Below the pieces are notes generated by a model that saw nothing but the letters and a program-made list of their open reading frames with translations, made no database searches and was not told the DNA's origin. Below are positions 57,901 through 64,000 of a stretch of DNA of 64,000 nt, piece by piece. The position numbers were made by a program, and so were the translations under genes. Origin of the DNA: Pestalotiopsis fici W106-1 (lineage: Eukaryota > Ascomycota > Sordariomycetes > Amphisphaeriales > Sporocadaceae); the NCBI RefSeq assembly GCF_000516985.1, contig NW_006917096.1, positions 2,713,606 to 2,777,605 on the forward strand, read 5' to 3'. Position 1 is the stretch's first letter, and every line of letters starts with the position of its first letter.

Positions 57901-59572
57901 GAAGTTCTGCTTGACACTTGGAGAACAAGACAGGACAGTACAACAGCATGCGTCGCTTCAAGGGTCGACGTCTTCTCCAAAGCAACTCATGTCGCTCTCG
58001 GAACCATTTCACTTGTTTAAGCAGAACAAATCCCGAAGCTACCATGTATACCCGCTCATGAGCACCCCCGGCTTCCCGGCTTTCATGGGCAGGGGTGAAG
58101 CGCGGAGAAGGGCCTTTTTCGTCTTGGGAATTACGACCGCAAAGTCACAAGAAGTCTTGTCTTTGTGCCCGAAATATGTTCTTGACCTAGCTATAGTGGT
58201 AATAGATACGGATACGAAGAGGGAGAAAGAAAAAAAAAACACCTCCCATGCTCGAAAGATATCAAACTACTTCCATAGTCGCCCATAACCATTCCATTTG
58301 TAGGTACACTTGGGAGGTTGCTGACCTCCTAAAACTCCTAAACACCCTACGCCGCAGACTTCTCCGTACACTATACTCGTGCTACCGGCATCAGCTGGGG
58401 TTGTTTAGTCCTTCACTCCACCAAGCTATTCCTCTACGTCACCTGAAGATCCCGGCCACAACTCCATAGTCGTCTCTTGAAGCGAGCCTCGGACGGGATC
58501 TCCTGCAGATGGGCCCGCCTACTACGTACCTTGCTAGAATTCCCTCCAAGGAGTAGTTCCACTTCACATACCGCTGATGTAGTGTAGATTGATTTGATCT
58601 ACCATTTCAAACTTCAAGATTAATTCGTCCTAAGCGGTAACGTTAGCGAGAGGAAAAGAGTGAGAGACAGACAGACAGAGAGAGGTTTTCCCGCTGTAAG
58701 CGCCTAACTCGATTCTCTTTTTTGGGGAATACCCAGATATGTACTCGTGCATATACACACAAGGCGCCCGCATTCCCTCGTTGCTCGTACCATGGAATAA
58801 TTATTGATGACTTGAATATATGTTATTTAATGCTTTTTGCCACCAAGGAATGGCCTGGTCCGGGCCAGCTCAACGACCAATATTCCAGGATGATTTGCAT
58901 CGCGTAATAGAATATAACCAACCGTATAGCAAGCAGCATTTAATCAGCAAGGTCTCGAAACGGAAATTTTGGCTGCTCCCCTCCCCTTTGGCGCCACCAC
59001 CAACCGTTTGAAGTGTTTTGCTTTGTGACAGATCACTTATAACCAAATATAAGCTCGCAAACTCTAAACTCGACTACTCGTGGCTGATTTTCGTAGGTTA
59101 ACCTTGATCCTAGAAATCTTTCATATGGAAAACAGTTTGCTATATGATGATCAACCAGAGCCAAGAATTCTTCAATACATGGAAGACGGGCGCCCCCATC
59201 CACTGTCTATAATAATGGCTCATACTAAAAACGGAGGTTGGGACGAAAACACCAAAAGCCGAGGATATGTCACCATCGTAGTGCTACCTAAACTAAACTC
59301 ACCACAAGTCTACTTAATACCCAAACGCGATGAACCGGGAAGAAACAAATAAAAGGGCCCCCCATGGGTGCGTTGGAGGTGGGGAAATATCTACTCTGGA
59401 GTATCTGCAGCCAGTTAGTCGAGAGATAGCCGAAGGATGAGCCACTTTAACGCGGCGCGCCGATCGTGACGAAATCCCTCCTCCATCCTGTCCTCTGCCC
59501 CAATTTCACCCGACAAGGGGAGGGTCTCTCTTTTTTCTTTTTCAGCCCTCTGCCTTACTAGTGTAGTGTCTG

Positions 59573-59607
59573 TGAGAGACAGAGGGAGAGAGAGAGAAAG
59601 AGAAAGA
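59573..59607. repeat. GA-rich microsatellite
   Basis: Imperfect GA run. Confidence 0.75.
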
Positions 59608-61920
59608 TACATTGGGCAACGACTTTGCATTTTTTTTGCTAACCACCGGCGCTATTCGGCCGACTCCCGTTGGCGCGCGGCTGAAGATCATCACCGACAT
59701 CATGCCTATTCCAGAGAACCTAGTGTAAGAGCAGGATTTTTTCTTAAGAAAGAAAAAAGTTCTTGGCTTTTCTTTTGAGGACCGTCCCCATGCGCGAGAT
59801 TCCCGTTTCATACAGGGCAGATACAACCTCCGGGAATATTTCGCAGGGCTCTTCCTCCGTTTGACGGGTGATGATGAGGTATTATTCGAGCAATATACAT
59901 ACTGTGCGGACTGGACGGGCTAGAAACGAGGCATTGTTTCTTATATTGCAACGGCATCAGCAGCAGTAATAGTAATAGTAGCCAAACAAGCAGCACGCAC
60001 AGTCTCTTTACCGAGTGATGGGCTCCCAATGTCGCAGTTCAGGGCTTCTTGTCTTTCACCAAAGAGAGATATTGATTTTCTTCCGGGGCTCTCTGCTTCA
60101 TTGAAAAAGACAAGTACCTAAAATTGCGCATGGAACCGCGCCGATTCGGTCTCACTGCTCCTCAAGTCTCTTGCACAACACCCCAGATTCACATTTTAAC
60201 CCCTCGGTTGCATTCTGCCCTGACACCTCGAACGGCACGTTCTCAGATTGTGATTGGTCTTTTATTTCCGCAGAGTAAAAAGTACGTAGATTACCACCCC
60301 ATGAATTACAACCCATCCATCATTGTCCCCTCCCCATCCAGCCATCCGGCCATCCCAGTCCACTCCCCTCGCGTTCTCTATCTTTCTGTTTCTGACAATA
60401 CGCAAACCCCCTTCCCACCCCTGGACGTTTTTTTCTACGCTCTCGCTGGGTTTGATAGGTTTTGCTTGCTTGGTTGCTTTCCTTGGGGCGTGATGCTTTC
60501 TGGGGGTGAGTCTGTCCGACATTAAACCTTGTTCCGCTTTGGCACGGCATATCTCGCGCTTCTTAATACTACCCGATCGGACGGCCCTGCCGAGTTACCT
60601 TGGGGAGAAGAAAACGTCGCAGATAGGGGGAGGCAAAAACAGCATCCCCCATCCATTCATTCGGTCTTTCAATCATTTTACCATGTATTACGCGTATATA
60701 TGTACATGAACTCGGAGAGTTGGGGAGTAGAAGCGAGGGAGGGTGACATTTTTGTTGAGCTTTGGTCCCTACCTTTGCCACAGAAGATTGTTAATTCGGG
60801 CTTTGATATCTTGTTTGATATCAGGACTCGGGATTTCAACTGCATTACTATGGAGGCGCACTGTGATAGCATTCCCAAAATATATCATATGCCTGTATCT
60901 ATCTGGCTTGTTCATGGATAGCGCTGAACTGTAAAGAGTGGATGGCATGTTTGAAGAAATGCATCCCTACTTTTGTGACGCTTCTGGAGAACAAGGCCAA
61001 ATAGCTCGAAGCAGGATTCCCAATTTCTGAATCCAAACAGCTCTGGTTAGATTCGGAAAGCCCGGCTTCCGTGTTGAAGGGGGAAACATTCGTTCGTAGG
61101 GATGATGGTGACGACTAGAGGGAGTGGCCCATGTGATCTACTCCTTGACAACCACCCTGATCATACAAGGGACAAAACAACACCCTTTCGACAGGACCCT
61201 GTGATTCACAACAGAGAAAGACATTGGAATCTTGGTTTGATAAAGGTTGATATCCGTTGGGGTCATGACGAATTTTCCTGTTCAAGCTCCTGCACAAGCC
61301 ACACCCATATCGTTTTTATTTGTTCTGATTCAACGTTACTCGAAAAAAAGTGTCGCGGTCTCTTCTCGGCCTCGAAAACTTCCCATCTCAAAAAACATGA
61401 GCCCCGTCTCCACACAGCCACACTTTGTTATATTCGGGGTAAGTCATATGCTGCCAATCTTTCAAAGACCACACACACTTGACTGAATGACGATACTGAG
61501 AAAACACGGCAAACCTCAAATGCATCATGGCGCGCTCCAACCCTTGGAGACCCTCCATCTTCGGTCTCTTGTGTTTCCCCAAACCAACCATCAATCAAAA
61601 GCTAGGCAAGGAAGACAAACCCCCAAACCCTCACATTTGCCCGTTTTGAGTAAAAGGGAGGGTTTGAAGAAAAAAGGGGGGTCTGGCGGTCAAGGTAGCC
61701 CTTGGTAGATGTTTTTGGTTATTACTTCTCAAGTCGTACGACTATCTCCATATGCAAGATAGAGCTTCGGGTATCGAACAACAGGACCAAAGTATAAAAA
61801 GAAGCAAGGAAAACAGGCTTGTTCCGCTCCTCCCGCACCCTGCGTTCGCCTCTTCAAGGGCGTATTGTGTGCGCACCTGGCTGGTTTTGACTTGAGTGAC
61901 TTGATGGCTTGTGTTTCTCT

Positions 61921-61950
<30 letters not shown>
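61921..61950. repeat. GT dinucleotide microsatellite
   Basis: About 15 GT units with one interruption. Confidence 0.85.
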
Positions 61951-61951
<1 letters not shown>

Positions 61952-62864
61952 CTAGCAATCGGGACCCCTTCTCTTGGAAAGGGAGTAAGAGAAAGAAAAA
62001 GCTTCCCGCCTACAGAAGCCAATCATTTGAATTTCGGCATCGCTCAGCATTCTCATGCATGTCTCTCGTGTCATGTAGGGACGGGACCAAGCTTTTTTCC
62101 CTCTCGCTCTCTGTGTTTGACGTCCCTTTGTATGAAACCTGTCAACAAGATTCATCTAGACACATTCTTATTCGTGATGGATAACGGGAAACGGTCCACT
62201 GAGGTAGTATAAACTCGTCCTTTTTTACAACCACAAGAAGTAAACTCAAACCCTGGTTGCGCATGACAAGAAACATTCGGCATACATGATGCATATGACA
62301 CAAAGACTCGGGCCGTGATGGAAGTTCGTTTCAATAGGAACATTTATGCGCAAGGGAGCAGATCAACAAGAGCGCAAAGGGATGAGCGAGTGACAGCTGT
62401 CACCTTAAGTTTCATGGCGTGTCATCCGAAAGTATATGCTCTGCCACAACGCACAAAGCCAACCCTCAAAGCACCTTTCGTCCAACCACTTATTGATAGC
62501 CTTTGCGTACTTTGCTGTTGATCTTTGACTTGATCTCTCTGCCGTGGAATATCAATCACCACGGTGCCCCTTCGAGGCATGCCATTCTCGTCTCCCTTCT
62601 GTGCCCGGGACCTGACCGTGGCTCACCATGTGTCTAATGGCCGTATCAAACTTCCTTCTCGCCCAAAAAAAACGGCACGATACGAAAGAAAACAGACTCT
62701 GGGTAACATGCCTGGTCTATAGTACTTTTGAATGTTGAAAAATTCAAAACCTAAACGCATCTGCATCTTCCACAAAGATCTCGGCGTACTATTGATCTCA
62801 ACCCCATGACAGTACAGCCCCCTATCGAGTACGGAAACGTGAGAGATGACCCGTCTTGGGGCAA

Positions 62865-63828
62865 TCAGTAATAGTACCTCCTGACATAGGGCGGATCCAA
62901 CAGTTCGAGGGCATACTGGCGCCCTTGGGCCTCGATCCGCAACCGCGCCTGATTGGCATCGAGGATCTCGCGGGCGTTAGCCTCGGCAGTGCGGCGCGCC
63001 GCAGCAACACGTCGACGGACCGGGTCCGGCATGGCTGCAGGCAGACAGCTCCGGGGCAAGGGACCGAGATGCGGCCAGATGCGGTACGTGGTCAGCACGA
63101 CATTGAGGCCGCGGTGCCCGCGCATCGGGTCCGAGGCGTACTCCAAGGCCATCATGTCGGTGAAGCCGCGCAGCGATAAGAGCGGTAGTCCGCCAAAGGG
63201 GAACTGCTGCCGCCCGGGGGATCGTGTTGTTGCCTTGTGGTCAAAGGACCATGCCTCGTATGTCCATTTGAGCTCGGCGTCGGCAATGTCCTCGGGGGTG
63301 TACATGATGTTGCCCTTGAGGTTTGATTTCCCTGTTTCTGGCGTTAGGAGGTGGCCTTTTCGTCTTTGTGAAATGGCTGGTGATTTCTGTAGCCCGTGTA
63401 CTTTGGGCCCCTGTTTCTACTTTGTACAACGGAGTACCTAGTTTCTCTAACACTCTTTGAACCGAACTTTACTTACAAACATTCTCTTCAAATTCGCTCA
63501 GGTCAAGAAAGTTTGACAAGGTTTCTGGCCATATGTATCCTGTCTTTTGAGGATCCAAATGCGCGAAAACGACAGCCATAAACTGCTCAAACAGTGGCGT
63601 CGGTGTGCCATCAGGGTAATGAAGGTCTGACCACTGGCTAGGCTGCCCCGGAGGTCCCGCATAAGAACCCTGGCCAGGACGTGGACCAAAAGTTTGCGGA
63701 GGAGGACTGGAGGGGATGTACTGTCCTTGCTGTTGCTGTGCACCCGGTCTCGGTGGCAGAGGTGGGTTTGCCGGTGTTCTCAACTCATAACCCGGAGGTC
63801 GCGGAGGGATTGGTGGTGGAACATTCAT
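62865..63828 (-). CDS. Proline-rich conserved hypothetical protein (possibly DUF7514-like)
   Basis: Two exons (63828-63477 and 63331-62865) encode 272 residues. The N-terminal 65 residues are rich in Pro, Gly and Gln (PPPIPPRPPGYE at the start). An ordered region follows: DLHYPDGTPTPLFEQFMAVVF, a TGYIWPETLSNFLDL segment, then ...ENVWKSNLKGN across the splice, PEDIADAELKWTYEAW, LPLLSLRGFTDMMALEYASDP, and an Ala/Arg-rich helix before the aromatic end YVRRYYY. The pattern of a short PDGTPTP..F.Q segment followed by helices resembles the fungal DUF7514 family as I remember it, but this was not checked. The 145-nt intron has a GTAAGT donor; the first AG after CCTAACG gives a stop at once, the next AG (63333-63332) gives Trp and an open frame. 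The ATG at 63828 is preferred over one at 63867; an exon beyond the window edge is possible. Confidence 0.75.
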
Positions 63829-64000
63829 ATTGACAGTCAATGGATGGGGTCTCTTGCCACAGCCCAACGATTAAAACAAATTGTATAATACCTTTTGACG
63901 TGAGCGCTTGTGAACTGAATAAGTATCAGGAACGATGGGGATGCCCTCCAAAACGTATTTATTCTTTTGTTTTCATCAATGTGACCTCAGCCGCACTCAC
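63829..64000. other. Right edge of window
   Basis: Presumed leader or promoter of the proline-rich gene; nothing else seen. Confidence 0.4.

Larger units (their letters stand above)
54574..62864. other. Long gene-free region right of the assembly gap
   Basis: About 8.3 kb without a convincing gene. It contains a GAT/GAA trinucleotide run (54882-54923), a GA-rich tract (59573-59607) and a GT microsatellite (61921-61950). Open frames up to about 157 codons occur (for example 55235-55708, 57851-58288, 60124-60525), but none has domain features, a credible splice structure or a biased codon pattern. The density of such frames on both strands is what chance gives in DNA of this composition. Confidence 0.45.

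Noticed and set aside
59080..59352. 90-codon plus-strand frame, coding-like composition
   Set aside because: It begins with GTG, has no recognisable family, no splice partner and lies in AT-rich intergenic DNA; kept out for lack of support.

Overview
The window is nuclear DNA of a filamentous ascomycete (Pezizomycotina; most likely a Sordariomycete such as a hypocrealean fungus, judged from protein flavour only). Evidence: genes on both strands are cut by short GT-AG introns (about 50 to 145 nt) with CTAAC/CTGAC-type branch sites; the genes are typical fungal housekeeping and fungus-restricted families; intergenic regions are long and full of microsatellites; and the one transposon is AT-rich and mutated in the manner of repeat-induced point mutation (RIP). 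No tRNA, rRNA, CRISPR, plasmid or viral feature was found. A run of exactly 100 N at 54474-54573 marks an assembly gap.

Left part (1-9.5 kb), gene-dense: the 3' end of an unrecognised gene (+), a PMU1-like histidine phosphatase (-), a classical SDR (+), a four-helix DUF1772/anthrone-oxygenase-like membrane protein (-) converging on the SDR, the DEAD-box ribosome-biogenesis helicase HAS1 (-), and the bifunctional 6-phosphofructo-2-kinase/fructose-2,6-bisphosphatase (-). The DUF1772 gene has a striking direct repeat of CGGACA elements upstream.

Middle part (9.5-38 kb), gene-poor: a single-exon CaCA-type cation exchanger (+), a TMEM53/DUF829 hydrolase (+), a tiny Cys-rich protein (-), a 1259-residue disordered fungal protein (-), and then a 1.87 kb Fot1/pogo-type transposon (34836-36705). 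The transposon has 45-bp terminal inverted repeats. Its transposase frame is still readable but carries many stops, and all three catalytic Asp positions now read as Asn.

Right part (38-64 kb): an 824-residue protein with five RRRFAP repeats (+), a membrane-anchored prolyl 4-hydroxylase-like 2OG-Fe(II) oxygenase (+), a four-helix DUF2985-type membrane protein with a triplicated MLDV motif (+), a 1239-residue CaMKK/LKB1-class kinase related to Sak1/Tos3/Elm1 and Ssp1 (-), an 11.4 kb stretch without a convincing gene that contains the gap, and a proline-rich hypothetical protein (-) at the right edge.

The genes do not form a cluster or operon. Possible functional links are weak: HAS1 (ribosome assembly), PFK-2/FBPase-2 (glycolytic flux) and the SNF1-activating kinase class (glucose/energy signalling) are core growth functions; the SDR and DUF1772 pair could be a small oxidative metabolism unit. 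All coordinates of spliced genes were derived by hand from splice consensus, reading frame and family similarity recalled from memory; no database search was run.
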